Assembly (NCBI RefSeq): GCF_003722315.1
Contig: NZ_CP033580.1
Coordinates: forward strand, 372,001 to 436,000
Direction: 5' to 3'
Origin: Thermoanaerobacter ethanolicus JW 200
GTDB taxonomy: Bacteria; Bacillota; Thermoanaerobacteria; Thermoanaerobacterales; Thermoanaerobacteraceae
DNA: 64,000 bases
Under the pieces are notes generated by a model. That model made no database searches. It saw nothing but the letters and a program-made list of their open reading frames with translations, and was not told the DNA's origin. Below are positions 50,808 through 59,836 of this stretch, in pieces. The position numbers were made by a program, and so were the translations under genes. Each line of letters opens with the position of its first letter. The first letter of the stretch is position 1.

Positions 50808-51998
50808 ATGTTTGATAGGATAGAAGATGCAATAGAAGATATAAAGCAAGGAAAAATGATTATTGTTGTTGATAATGAAAACAGGGAAAATGAAGGCGAC
50901 TTAGTCATGGCAGCAGAAAAAGTTACCGGAGAACATATCAACTTTATGATAAAGTATGGACGGGGTCTTGTATGTGTTCCAATGACAGAAAAGAGACTTG
51001 ATGACCTTGGCATTTACCAGATGGTTGAGAATAACACTGACCATAAAGAAACTGCTTTTACTGTATCTGTAGACTATAAAGAATGTACCACTGGTATTTC
51101 TGCCTTCGAAAGAGCACTAACGGTGAATAAATTAGTAGATGATAATTCAAAGCCAGAAGATTTTACAAAGCCAGGACATATCTTTCCTTTAAGAGCAAAA
51201 GATGGTGGTGTCTTAGTAAGAGCAGGACATACAGAAGCAGCTGTAGACCTTGCAGTTCTTGCGGGACTCAAACCTGCTGGAGTAATATGCGAAATCATAA
51301 AAGATGATGGAAATATGGCAAGGCTGCCTGACCTTTTGGAGTTTGCAAAAAAATTTGGGTTGAGGATTATATCTATTGAAGATTTAATAGAGTACAGAAT
51401 GAAAAATGAAATACTTGTGAGAAGGGTAGCACAGGCGAAACTTCCAACAAAATATGGGAATTTTGAAATTGTCGGGTATGAAGAAATATTAACAGGAAAA
51501 CAGCATGTAGCTCTGATTAAAGGAGACATAAATAGGGATCCTGTACTTGTGAGGATACATTCAGAGTGCCTGACGGGGGATATATTGGGGTCATTAAGAT
51601 GTGACTGTGGTGACCAGCTTCATGCGGCAATGGAAAGAATAGGACAGGAAGGAGGAGTACTAGTCTATCTGAGACAGGAAGGAAGGGGTATAGGACTTTT
51701 AAACAAGATTAAGGCGTATCATTTGCAGGATCAAGGGTTTGATACTGTTGAAGCGAATATTAAGCTTGGCTTTCCACCCGATTTAAGAGAATACAGCATA
51801 GCTGCCCAGATTTTGAAAGATATAGGAGTTAAAAAGATAAGGATTATGACAAATAATCCGCAAAAAATTATGGAATTATTAGACTATGGTCTTGAGGTTG
51901 TAGAAAGGATTCCTATAGAAATTTGTCCAAATTATTATAATGAAAAATATCTCAAAACAAAAAAAGAAAAAATGGGACATCTAATTTTGGAAGTGTGA
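50808..51998 (+). CDS. ribBA: 3,4-dihydroxy-2-butanone-4-phosphate synthase / GTP cyclohydrolase II
   Basis: 396 residues, two fused enzymes. RibB domain (1-200): [21 protein letters not shown] and [27 protein letters not shown]. RibA domain (about 205-396): zinc ligands in [24 protein letters not shown] and [14 protein letters not shown]. It supplies both precursors of riboflavin. TAAGGAGG precedes the ATG. Confidence 0.98.
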   Translation: MFDRIEDAIEDIKQGKMIIVVDNENRENEGDLVMAAEKVTGEHINFMIKYGRGLVCVPMTEKRLDDLGIYQMVENNTDHKETAFTVSVDYKECTTGISAFERALTVNKLVDDNSKPEDFTKPGHIFPLRAKDGGVLVRAGHTEAAVDLAVLAGLKPAGVICEIIKDDGNMARLPDLLEFAKKFGLRIISIEDLIEYRMKNEILVRRVAQAKLPTKYGNFEIVGYEEILTGKQHVALIKGDINRDPVLVRIHSECLTGDILGSLRCDCGDQLHAAMERIGQEGGVLVYLRQEGRGIGLLNKIKAYHLQDQGFDTVEANIKLGFPPDLREYSIAAQILKDIGVKKIRIMTNNPQKIMELLDYGLEVVERIPIEICPNYYNEKYLKTKKEKMGHLILEV

Positions 51999-52071
51999 AA
52001 TGCTATGCAAAAAGTGAATTGAATGTAATTATAAGCACAGTGAAGAACACTAGTAAGGGGAGTGCATAGTT

Positions 52072-52536
52072 ATGAAAATATACGAAGGAAAACTTACGGT
52101 AGAAGGAAAGAAATTTGGAATTGTGGTAAGCAGATTCAATGAATTTATAACTAACAAACTTCTCGAAGGAGCACTTGATGCCCTAAAAAGGCATGGTGCT
52201 TTAAATGAAGATATTGAAATTGCATGGGTACCTGGAGCATTTGAAATACCACTTATAGCTAAAAAGATGGCTGAATCTAAAAGATATAATGCAGTAATTG
52301 CACTTGGAGCAGTAATAAGAGGAGAGACACCCCATTTTGATTACGTTGCAAATGAGGTATCAAAAGGTATTGCAAAAATATCTCTTGATACAGAAGTTCC
52401 AGTTATATTCGGCGTTCTTACCACAGATACAATTGAGCAAGCTATTGTAAGGGCGGGAACAAAAGGTGGGAATAAAGGTTTTGAGGCAGCCGTTACAGCA
52501 ATAGAGATGGCAAATCTAATAGATGAAATAAAATAA
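52072..52536 (+). CDS. ribH: 6,7-dimethyl-8-ribityllumazine synthase
   Basis: 154 residues with [26 protein letters not shown] and [22 protein letters not shown] (His about 89 is the catalytic base). It condenses the ribityl-pyrimidine with dihydroxybutanone phosphate, usually as a 60-mer capsid. Last gene of ribD-ribE-ribBA-ribH; it has a 73-base gap before it and a terminator after. Confidence 0.98.
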   Translation: MKIYEGKLTVEGKKFGIVVSRFNEFITNKLLEGALDALKRHGALNEDIEIAWVPGAFEIPLIAKKMAESKRYNAVIALGAVIRGETPHFDYVANEVSKGIAKISLDTEVPVIFGVLTTDTIEQAIVRAGTKGGNKGFEAAVTAIEMANLIDEIK

Positions 52537-52556
52537 GGGCAAAATGCCCTTATTTT
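52530..52556. terminator. Bidirectional terminator between ribH and the AI-2E permease gene
   Basis: AAATAAGGGC-AAAAT-GCCCTTATTT with T-tracts on both strands between convergent stops. Confidence 0.88.
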
Positions 52557-53619
52557 ATTTCCAAGGAGGAATAATTTCTGCTTTTTGAAGAGCTTTAAAT
52601 ACTACTACAAATACAGGCCCTATTACAAGCCCTAAAGCACCGAAAAGTTTTGCACCTATAAACATAGATAAAAGCGTAACAAGAGGATGAAGTCCGATAC
52701 TCTGACCTACAATCTTAGGCTCTATCATTTGTCTTACAACTACCACCAAGCCGTACAGTATTAAAAGATATATCCCTACCATGTAGTTTTTCATTATGAT
52801 GTTATAAAGCGCCCATGGTACCATGACAGCACCAGAACCAAGTACGGGCAATGCATCTACAATGGTTACAAGAAGACCCAATAGAAATGGATAGTCAAAA
52901 CCTATCATTGCAAGGCCTATGGAGACTTCCAAAAAGGTTATAAGCATTATTGTTGCTACTGCTCGCAGATAACCGAAAAATGTCTTTAAAAGGTCTACCT
53001 GAATATTTTTTGCATGCTGTGCCCAATGAGATGGAATCTGCCTTTTTATAAAATCTAGTATAAGCTGTTTATCTTTGCTTATAAAAAAAGTAGCAACGAG
53101 TGTTATCAAAGTCATAAAGAAAAAATTAGGCAATTTTGTTGCAAAATTCAAAAGCCATGTAGCAAGATTTTTTGCAAATAATGATATATAGTTTAAAATC
53201 GATTGCATGTTGTTTTCAATAAGGGATGTAATATTTGGGGGTAATGTTACGTAATACATTCTTATTCTATCAACGAGATTTAAAATTATGTCATTAATAG
53301 TATTTGCATAATTTGTACTTATTTCCGCAAGAGAACTTAGTTCATATATAAGTTGTGTTATTGATATTGCAATAAGTGATCCTATCACGCCTATTAATAT
53401 CAAAAGTAAAATAAAGGATGCTAATCCTCTCGGCACCTTTAATTTTTTCTCTAAGAAATTTACACCAGGATCGATTATCACAGCGAAAAGCAAAGCCACT
53501 ACAAATGGCATCAAGAAAGGAATAATTTTAAATATGATTAAGTAAAATATAATAAAGACAGCAACAATGAGCAGTGTTTTTTTTATTATATCACCGTATC
53601 TCAATAGAAAATTATTCAC
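52555..53619 (-). CDS. AI-2E family transporter (YtvI-like permease)
   Basis: 354 residues with about eight transmembrane helices. Features: LLFAVIIDPGVNFLEKKLKVPRGLASFILLL near the N-terminus and, near the C-terminus, VTIVDALPVLGSGAVMVPWALYNI with VRQMIEPKIVGQSIGLHPLVTLLSMFIGAKLFG, the AI-2E family signature. Members export small molecules or ions; the substrate is unknown here. GTG start with AGGAGG 8 bases upstream. In some relatives such a gene is sporulation-linked (YtvI type); no evidence for that here. Confidence 0.88.
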   Translation of the reverse strand: MNNFLLRYGDIIKKTLLIVAVFIIFYLIIFKIIPFLMPFVVALLFAVIIDPGVNFLEKKLKVPRGLASFILLLILIGVIGSLIAISITQLIYELSSLAEISTNYANTINDIILNLVDRIRMYYVTLPPNITSLIENNMQSILNYISLFAKNLATWLLNFATKLPNFFFMTLITLVATFFISKDKQLILDFIKRQIPSHWAQHAKNIQVDLLKTFFGYLRAVATIMLITFLEVSIGLAMIGFDYPFLLGLLVTIVDALPVLGSGAVMVPWALYNIIMKNYMVGIYLLILYGLVVVVRQMIEPKIVGQSIGLHPLVTLLSMFIGAKLFGALGLVIGPVFVVVFKALQKAEIIPPWK

Positions 53620-53683
53620 CGTTTTGACCTCCTTTTTCTTTATTATAATATGAGAATTGATGAAAGTCTATCATTAAGAGTAA

Positions 53684-53893
53684 TTATTGACTATAATAAA
53701 AAAATCCGCCGAAACGGATTTTTTAAAGGGCGGTTTTTATTTTTGCTATTTCTTTTGATTTTTGGGCAAGTTCGCTTCGCGTTATAATTCCTTTTTCTAC
53801 TAGTAAATCTATGAGGGAAAGTAAAGCCAATAAATTTTTGTACTCTGTGTCTTTTATTTCGGCTAAATCTAGAAGATATTCTATTTCTCTCAT
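53684..53893 (-). pseudogene. Small helical protein ORF, probably frameshifted at an A6 run
   Basis: A 69-codon open frame with a fair GGGAGAGA site before the ATG. It starts MREIEYLLDLAEIKDTEY and reads on to LLVEKGIITRSELAQ. After a run of six A (53757-53762 region) the frame continues into a basic, low-quality tail (KIKRNSKNKN) that crosses the terminator. With one A fewer it would read KSKEIAKIKTAL and stop just before the terminator, a far more natural end. This suggests a frameshift, real or a sequencing slip. No family recognised. Confidence 0.55.
53697..53723 (-). terminator. Terminator behind the small ORF at 53.8 kb
   Basis: AAAAAATCCG-CCGAAA-CGGATTTTTT with T-tracts on both sides; it stops minus-strand transcripts before the AI-2E gene. 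Confidence 0.8.
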
Positions 53894-54030
53894 TTTACAT
53901 CTCTCCCAAATAATTCTTTAATTTTATTATTGACATATATTAGAAAAATATGCATACAAAATAAAAAAATTAGAATTTGTTTGAAGTTTATGCTATAATA
54001 TCACTGTACTTTTAAGTGAGGAGAGAAAAT

Positions 54031-54561
54031 ATGGGCAAAAATGTACAAAAAGAAATATTAAGCTGGATATTTACTATAGCTCTTGCTTTTTTAATTGCAA
54101 TGTTTATAAGAACTTATGTTTTTGAATTGGTAGATGTACCCACAGGTTCAATGTTAAATACTATTCAAATAAATGATAAATTTATTGTAAACAAGTTTAT
54201 ATACAGGTTTGAACCTGTAAAACGAGGAGATATTGTAGTATTTCGTTTTCCTGACGACCCAAAAGTTAATTTTGTAAAAAGAGTTATTGGCATTGGTGGA
54301 GATGTAATTGAAATAAAAAATGGTCAGTTAATAAGAAATGGAAAAGTAGTTAAGGAGCCCTATATAAAAGAACCTATGAAAGGCAATTTTGGACCATATG
54401 TCGTCCCACCTGGTCATTATTTTATGTTAGGTGATAATAGAAATGAGTCTATGGATAGTAGATTTTGGCAGCACAAGTATGTATCAAAAGACCAAATTTT
54501 GGGTAAAATAGTTTTTAGAATTTGGCCTCCTGATCGAATTGGTTCTATGTCTGGAAAATAG
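54031..54561 (+). CDS. lepB: Signal peptidase I
   Basis: 176 residues: one N-terminal transmembrane helix (about 10-30), catalytic Ser in VDVPTGSMLNTI (about residue 40) and catalytic Lys in FVKRVIGIGGD (about 83), then GDNRNESMDSRFWQ. It removes signal peptides on the outer face of the membrane. Short Firmicutes type. ATG 54031 has GAGGAG 8 bases upstream; an earlier GTG lies inside the ribosome site. A TATAAT lies at 53994. Confidence 0.96.
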   Translation: MGKNVQKEILSWIFTIALAFLIAMFIRTYVFELVDVPTGSMLNTIQINDKFIVNKFIYRFEPVKRGDIVVFRFPDDPKVNFVKRVIGIGGDVIEIKNGQLIRNGKVVKEPYIKEPMKGNFGPYVVPPGHYFMLGDNRNESMDSRFWQHKYVSKDQILGKIVFRIWPPDRIGSMSGK

Positions 54562-54610
54562 TTATTGAAAGTAGTGTTATAAAGTAGTATAATATTAAAA
54601 AACATAATAT

Positions 54611-54820
54611 TGTCGGCAATGAAGGGACGAGTAGTAAGTATAAACTTTTAAGAGAGCTGGTGGTGGGTGCGAACCAGTAAGTTTTACTTATGAATTCCAT
54701 CCCGGAGCTAAGGTGTAATGACCTTCGGGCGACCGTTAAATCATGTGGAGGGCTTATTTAAGCCAAAAGAGGGTGGCAACACGGCATTCCCGTCCCTTTA
54801 TGGGACGGGAATTATTTTTA
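54611..54820 (+). promoter_or_regulatory. T-box leader of serS, serine (TCC) specifier
   Basis: Stem I with AGTAGTAAG and AGAGAGCTGGTGG; specifier TCC (54696-54698) followed by A and TCCCGGAGC; T-box GAGGGTGGCAACACGG (54769-54784); terminator ATTCCCGTCCC / GGGACGGGAAT with T-tract (54786-54820). It senses uncharged tRNA-Ser ahead of seryl-tRNA synthetase. Confidence 0.96.
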
Positions 54821-54821
54821 A

Positions 54822-56108
<1,287 letters not shown>

Positions 56109-56144
56109 ATATATTGTTTTCCAATATTATACTATATAAGCATA

Positions 56145-56173
56145 TTGACAATAAAGCTGGGGTATGATATACT
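56145..56173 (+). promoter_or_regulatory. Promoter of the tRNA-Ser pair
   Basis: Perfect TTGACA, 17-base spacer, TATACT, ending 17 bases before the first tRNA. The leader also forms an AGCTGGG / CCCAGCT hairpin (56155-56190 region). Confidence 0.75.
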
Positions 56174-56190
56174 TTATATCGTCCCAGCTG

Positions 56191-56282
<92 letters not shown>

Positions 56283-56313
56283 AAGTTAATATTTTTTTAT
56301 GAGCAACTAACGT

Positions 56314-56407
56314 GGAGAAGTACCCAAGATGGTGAAGGGGCGGTCCTGCTAAGACTGTAGGTCGGGGATAACCCGGCGCGAGGGTTCGAGTCCCTCCTTC
56401 TCCGCCA
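56314..56407 (+). tRNA. tRNA-Ser (anticodon GCT)
   Basis: Acceptor GGAGAAG / CTTCTCC, anticodon loop CTGCTAA (GCT), long variable arm, T-loop GTTCGAGTC, encoded CCA. 94 bases. Confidence 0.97.
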
Positions 56408-56447
56408 TTTTATTATAGTGTTGCTCTATTTTTCATAGAAAAAATAC

Positions 56448-56472
56448 AAAGTAGGCTTTTGCCTACTTTTAT
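56448..56472. terminator. Bidirectional terminator between tRNA-Ser genes and lytR
   Basis: AAAGTAGGC-TTTT-GCCTACTTT, overlapping the lytR stop; T-rich on both sides. Confidence 0.82.
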
Positions 56473-57686
56473 TCTTTGTCTTTGCCTAATATAACTGTCA
56501 CATCTACATTTGCATCAGGAGAGATATCTTTTTCTACATTGGTTATAAAAAGAGTTTTTGCGACTTTTTCAGCCCTTTCTTCATCTGTTCTTGCATATAC
56601 ATGGGAAGAAGTAAAAGTCATGCCAATGACGTTTCCGATTTTCACAACGTCAAAACCCTCATTTTTTAAAACTTCAGCGTACTTTGTGGCAAGCCCTGGT
56701 ATTCCTGCACCGTTTAACACTTCTACTTTTATGTTTTTGTTTTCTGCAAAAGATGTTGTTGAAGTATTTGAGGTTGAAACCTCATCGCTAAAAAGTTCTT
56801 TTACTATTTCTTGAACTTTTATATTGTCTACAAAGAAATAGCTGGTATTTCCTTCATATCGGCCTTCTCCGGGAAGAGCCATTGCATTTATAGTCGAAGG
56901 CTTGTCTTTTATAAATTGATAAGCGTATTGAGTTATCTCAGAGGCGGTTAAGTCTGTTTTCAAATATTGACTGACTGCTATTGCTAAAGAAGGTACTTTT
57001 GGTAATATTGAGGGTTGCAGCATTTTTTTTAAGAAAGCTTCGAGAAATTGATGCTGTGCCTTTATTCTTCCAAGGTCACCGTCTACATAACCATGTCTAT
57101 ATCTTACAAACTGAATTGCCTTTTCTCCATCTAATACTTGCCTACCTTTTTTTAAATCTATATGAAGAGGGGGATTTGCACTGTTGTCATCGTATTTCAT
57201 GTTAAAGGGTACATCGACTTCTACTCCCCCGATTGTATCTATTATTTTTTTGAAACCTTCATAATTTAAAATTACATAATTATCGATTTTGATACCTAAT
57301 AAATCTTCTACTGCTTTTTCTAACCCTTCAATTTTTCCTTCAGAAAAGGCAGCATTTATTTTTTTCTCTTCTGGAGCGTTAAATCCTGGCCTTGGATAGT
57401 ATGTATCTCTTGGAATTGATAATATATTTATTTTTTTGTTTACAGCGTCATAGTTTATTACAAAAATAGTATCTGATAAATTGTTTTCATCACTGCCTAC
57501 AAAAAGAATGTTTTTCCTTTCTATAGCTTGCTCTTTATTTTGAGACTCATTTCTACTAACGGTAGAAGTATTTTTTTCATTTGAAGCAGGGACATGAATA
57601 TTTTTATAAAATATATAAGTTCCCACACCAAGGGAAAGGACAATACCTATTATAATAAGAATTATTATTTTTAATATTCTTTTCAT
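56469..57686 (-). CDS. LytR-CpsA-Psr family cell-wall glycopolymer ligase
   Basis: 405 residues: an N-terminal transmembrane anchor (about 5-27), extracellular LCP domain (about 55-245; ILFVGSDE, SIPRDTYYPRPG, INAAFSEGK, FVRYRHGYVDGDLGRIKAQHQFLEAF) and a C-terminal LytR_C domain (about 315-405; IKVEVLNGAGIPGLATKYAEVLK). LCP proteins attach teichoic-acid-like polymers to peptidoglycan. The start follows AGGAGGAAAAACC. It reads toward the tRNA-Ser genes; an IS element lies upstream of its promoter region. Confidence 0.93.
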   Translation of the reverse strand: MKRILKIIILIIIGIVLSLGVGTYIFYKNIHVPASNEKNTSTVSRNESQNKEQAIERKNILFVGSDENNLSDTIFVINYDAVNKKINILSIPRDTYYPRPGFNAPEEKKINAAFSEGKIEGLEKAVEDLLGIKIDNYVILNYEGFKKIIDTIGGVEVDVPFNMKYDDNSANPPLHIDLKKGRQVLDGEKAIQFVRYRHGYVDGDLGRIKAQHQFLEAFLKKMLQPSILPKVPSLAIAVSQYLKTDLTASEITQYAYQFIKDKPSTINAMALPGEGRYEGNTSYFFVDNIKVQEIVKELFSDEVSTSNTSTTSFAENKNIKVEVLNGAGIPGLATKYAEVLKNEGFDVVKIGNVIGMTFTSSHVYARTDEERAEKVAKTLFITNVEKDISPDANVDVTVILGKDKE

Positions 57687-57794
57687 GGTTTTTCCTCCTA
57701 TAACTACCGTACCATTATTTTGTTTATATAATGAATATATAGCATTTTAAAAATTAAAAGTCAATTAATAGAATGTTACAAGTTATTAAATATT

Positions 57795-59732
57795 GATTCT
57801 AGTGTAAAAAGCCTCTTTTCTTTATGAAGAAGTATAAATATAAAATAGATTGAATAAATAAACATAAAAATATAGGTAGTACAAATTTTCATAGAATTAT
57901 GTTAGAATCAAAGAAGCAAAAATTACAACAAATGGGGTGTTGCACTTGTTTAGAGAAAACAGCGACCATTTTCAACAATCTTTATTTGAAAGTGTTAACT
58001 TCATGGATTCAAGGATAAAGGCTAAACTAGAAAAATCATGGGCACCCATATTCTATAAATACGTGTTCTGCAACATCGATGAAAAACCCTTTTCAGTCTT
58101 ATACAGTGATACAGGAAGGCCTAACTTCCCGGTTAACATACTCCTTTCCCTGGAATACATAAAACACCTTAAAAACTACTCTGATGATGAACTTATTGAA
58201 AACTTTAACTTCAATTACCTGATAAATTACGCTGTAGGAATAAGGACATTAGGAGGCATGAACCTTTCAGAGAAAACCTTGTATGACTTTAGATCAAGGA
58301 TATACCAATACCTCATAAAACATCCTGAACAAGAGGACTTGATATTCGGGCAATTTCTAAATCTTACCAGTATTTTTGCCAAAGAAGCAGGCATATCCAT
58401 GAAAGAACAGCGCATGGACTCCACCATGTTCATGTCAAACATCAAAAAAGCAGGAAGAATCGCCCTTGCCTTTGATGTACTTTACAGGGCAGTAAAATCC
58501 ATCCCTGAAGATAGACTTTCAGAGAACCTGAAAGAAGTCCTCAACCCTAAATTCAAGACAGAAGTGATACATAAAACCAAGCCTTCAGAAAGCGAAAGCA
58601 GGCTCGAAATACTCTTGAATCTGTGCCAAGAAGCAAAGGAAACAATCGAAAACATTCCCGGACTTGAAAAATCCGATGCATATAAAATCCTCGCAAGATT
58701 CCTGTCAGAACAGGCGTACTACGACGAAAAAACCAAGAGGCTCAAGGCCAAAGACAGCAAAAGCATACCCAGCGATTCCCTTCAGTCAGCATACGATGAG
58801 GATGCTACTTATCGCAAGAAGGGGAACAAAGCTGAAAGCGGATACGTTTTAAACCTCAGCGAAACCTGTTCAAAAGAAAATCCCTTCCAGCTCATAACAG
58901 ACTATACGGTAGAAAAGAACATAAAAAGCGATGTAGAACTTTTAAAAGAAAGACTACCTATTGTAAAACAAAATACTGAATGCCAAGAAGTCTATGTAGA
59001 CGGTGGTTATTACTCCGAAGAAGTAGTGCAAATTGCAAAAGAAAACGGTGTGGAACTCCACTTTACCGACTTAAGCGGCAGGAAGCCTATTTCTAGGATA
59101 TCAGTGACCGAATATGAAATAGATGAAGAAACGAAAGTGATAACGAAGTGCCCAAGGGGAATAATACCCATCCATGCCGGTGTTAAGAAGGGGCAGACGG
59201 TGGCCCATTTTCCAAAAGAAGCCTGTGCAATGTGTGAATTGAAAAATCAATGTTACTGCAAAGAACAGAAAAAAGATTACGTGGTGAGGATAAATCTAAA
59301 ATCGATAGAAGCAGCCAAACAACGGGAAAAGATAGAATGTAGGTGTGAGGAAGACAAGAGCAAAAGAGCTGCAATAGAAGGTACCAATTCAGCCTTGAAG
59401 AGGGGTCATGGTCTTTCGAAGCTTCGAGTAAGGGGACTTGTAAAATGTAGAGTAAACGTAGGCTTAAAGGTATTGGCCCAGAACTTTAAGCGTTTTGCAA
59501 GATACATGTTGGAGCGAGCTAAAAAAGCTATTCCAAAGGTCCGAGGGGGAAGTGTGCCCATATTGGCCCAATAAATGGTAATAACGTATTATAAAGGTAA
59601 AATATAAGCTTTTCTTGGCGGACTTTAAACTGGATTTTTGTTATCATAGGTGCAAATTACCACAATTTACCTAAATAAATTTGTCAAAGTACAGAAAAGC
59701 AGATTCTAAAATTGAGTTTCTACACTAGAATC
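57795..59732 (+). mobile_element. Complete insertion sequence with IS1182-like transposase
   Basis: Terminal inverted repeats GATTCTAGTGTA (57795) and TACACTAGAATC (59721-59732) enclose a single transposase gene. Outside both ends lies AATATT as a direct repeat (57789-57794 and 59733-59738), a possible 6-bp target duplication. It is itself palindromic, so it may be part of a longer inverted end. Length 1938 bp. The insert is more GC-rich than its flanks and lies between lytR and the UPF0182 gene without breaking either. Confidence 0.88.
57946..59574 (+). CDS. IS1182-family-like DDE transposase
   Basis: About 542 residues: an N-terminal DUF772-type domain (GRPNFPVNILLSLEYIKHLKNYSDDELIENFNFNYL, about 45-80), a DDE catalytic core with MDST (about 155) and VYVDGGYYSEE (about 345). 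A cysteine cluster (CAMCELKNQCYC, about 430) and a C-terminal RAAIEGTNSALKRGHGLSKLRVRG with the catalytic Glu follow. It appears intact. TTG 57946 has GGGGTG 6 bases upstream; a GTG at 57937 is the alternative. Confidence 0.9.
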   Translation: MFRENSDHFQQSLFESVNFMDSRIKAKLEKSWAPIFYKYVFCNIDEKPFSVLYSDTGRPNFPVNILLSLEYIKHLKNYSDDELIENFNFNYLINYAVGIRTLGGMNLSEKTLYDFRSRIYQYLIKHPEQEDLIFGQFLNLTSIFAKEAGISMKEQRMDSTMFMSNIKKAGRIALAFDVLYRAVKSIPEDRLSENLKEVLNPKFKTEVIHKTKPSESESRLEILLNLCQEAKETIENIPGLEKSDAYKILARFLSEQAYYDEKTKRLKAKDSKSIPSDSLQSAYDEDATYRKKGNKAESGYVLNLSETCSKENPFQLITDYTVEKNIKSDVELLKERLPIVKQNTECQEVYVDGGYYSEEVVQIAKENGVELHFTDLSGRKPISRISVTEYEIDEETKVITKCPRGIIPIHAGVKKGQTVAHFPKEACAMCELKNQCYCKEQKKDYVVRINLKSIEAAKQREKIECRCEEDKSKRAAIEGTNSALKRGHGLSKLRVRGLVKCRVNVGLKVLAQNFKRFARYMLERAKKAIPKVRGGSVPILAQ

Positions 59733-59836
59733 AATATTTATTAAGTTTATTCTCCTTCTTTCTCTATTTAAAGACTACATATCAAGATTATGATATAATT
59801 AATAAAAAGAAAAGCTATGAAAAAGGGGTGCTGAGT

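Noticed and set aside
58001-59600. TnpB or guide-RNA-type transposon reading of the IS
   Set aside because: The single gene has a DUF772 domain and DDE-type core, with short terminal inverted repeats; no RuvC-like TnpB motifs seen.
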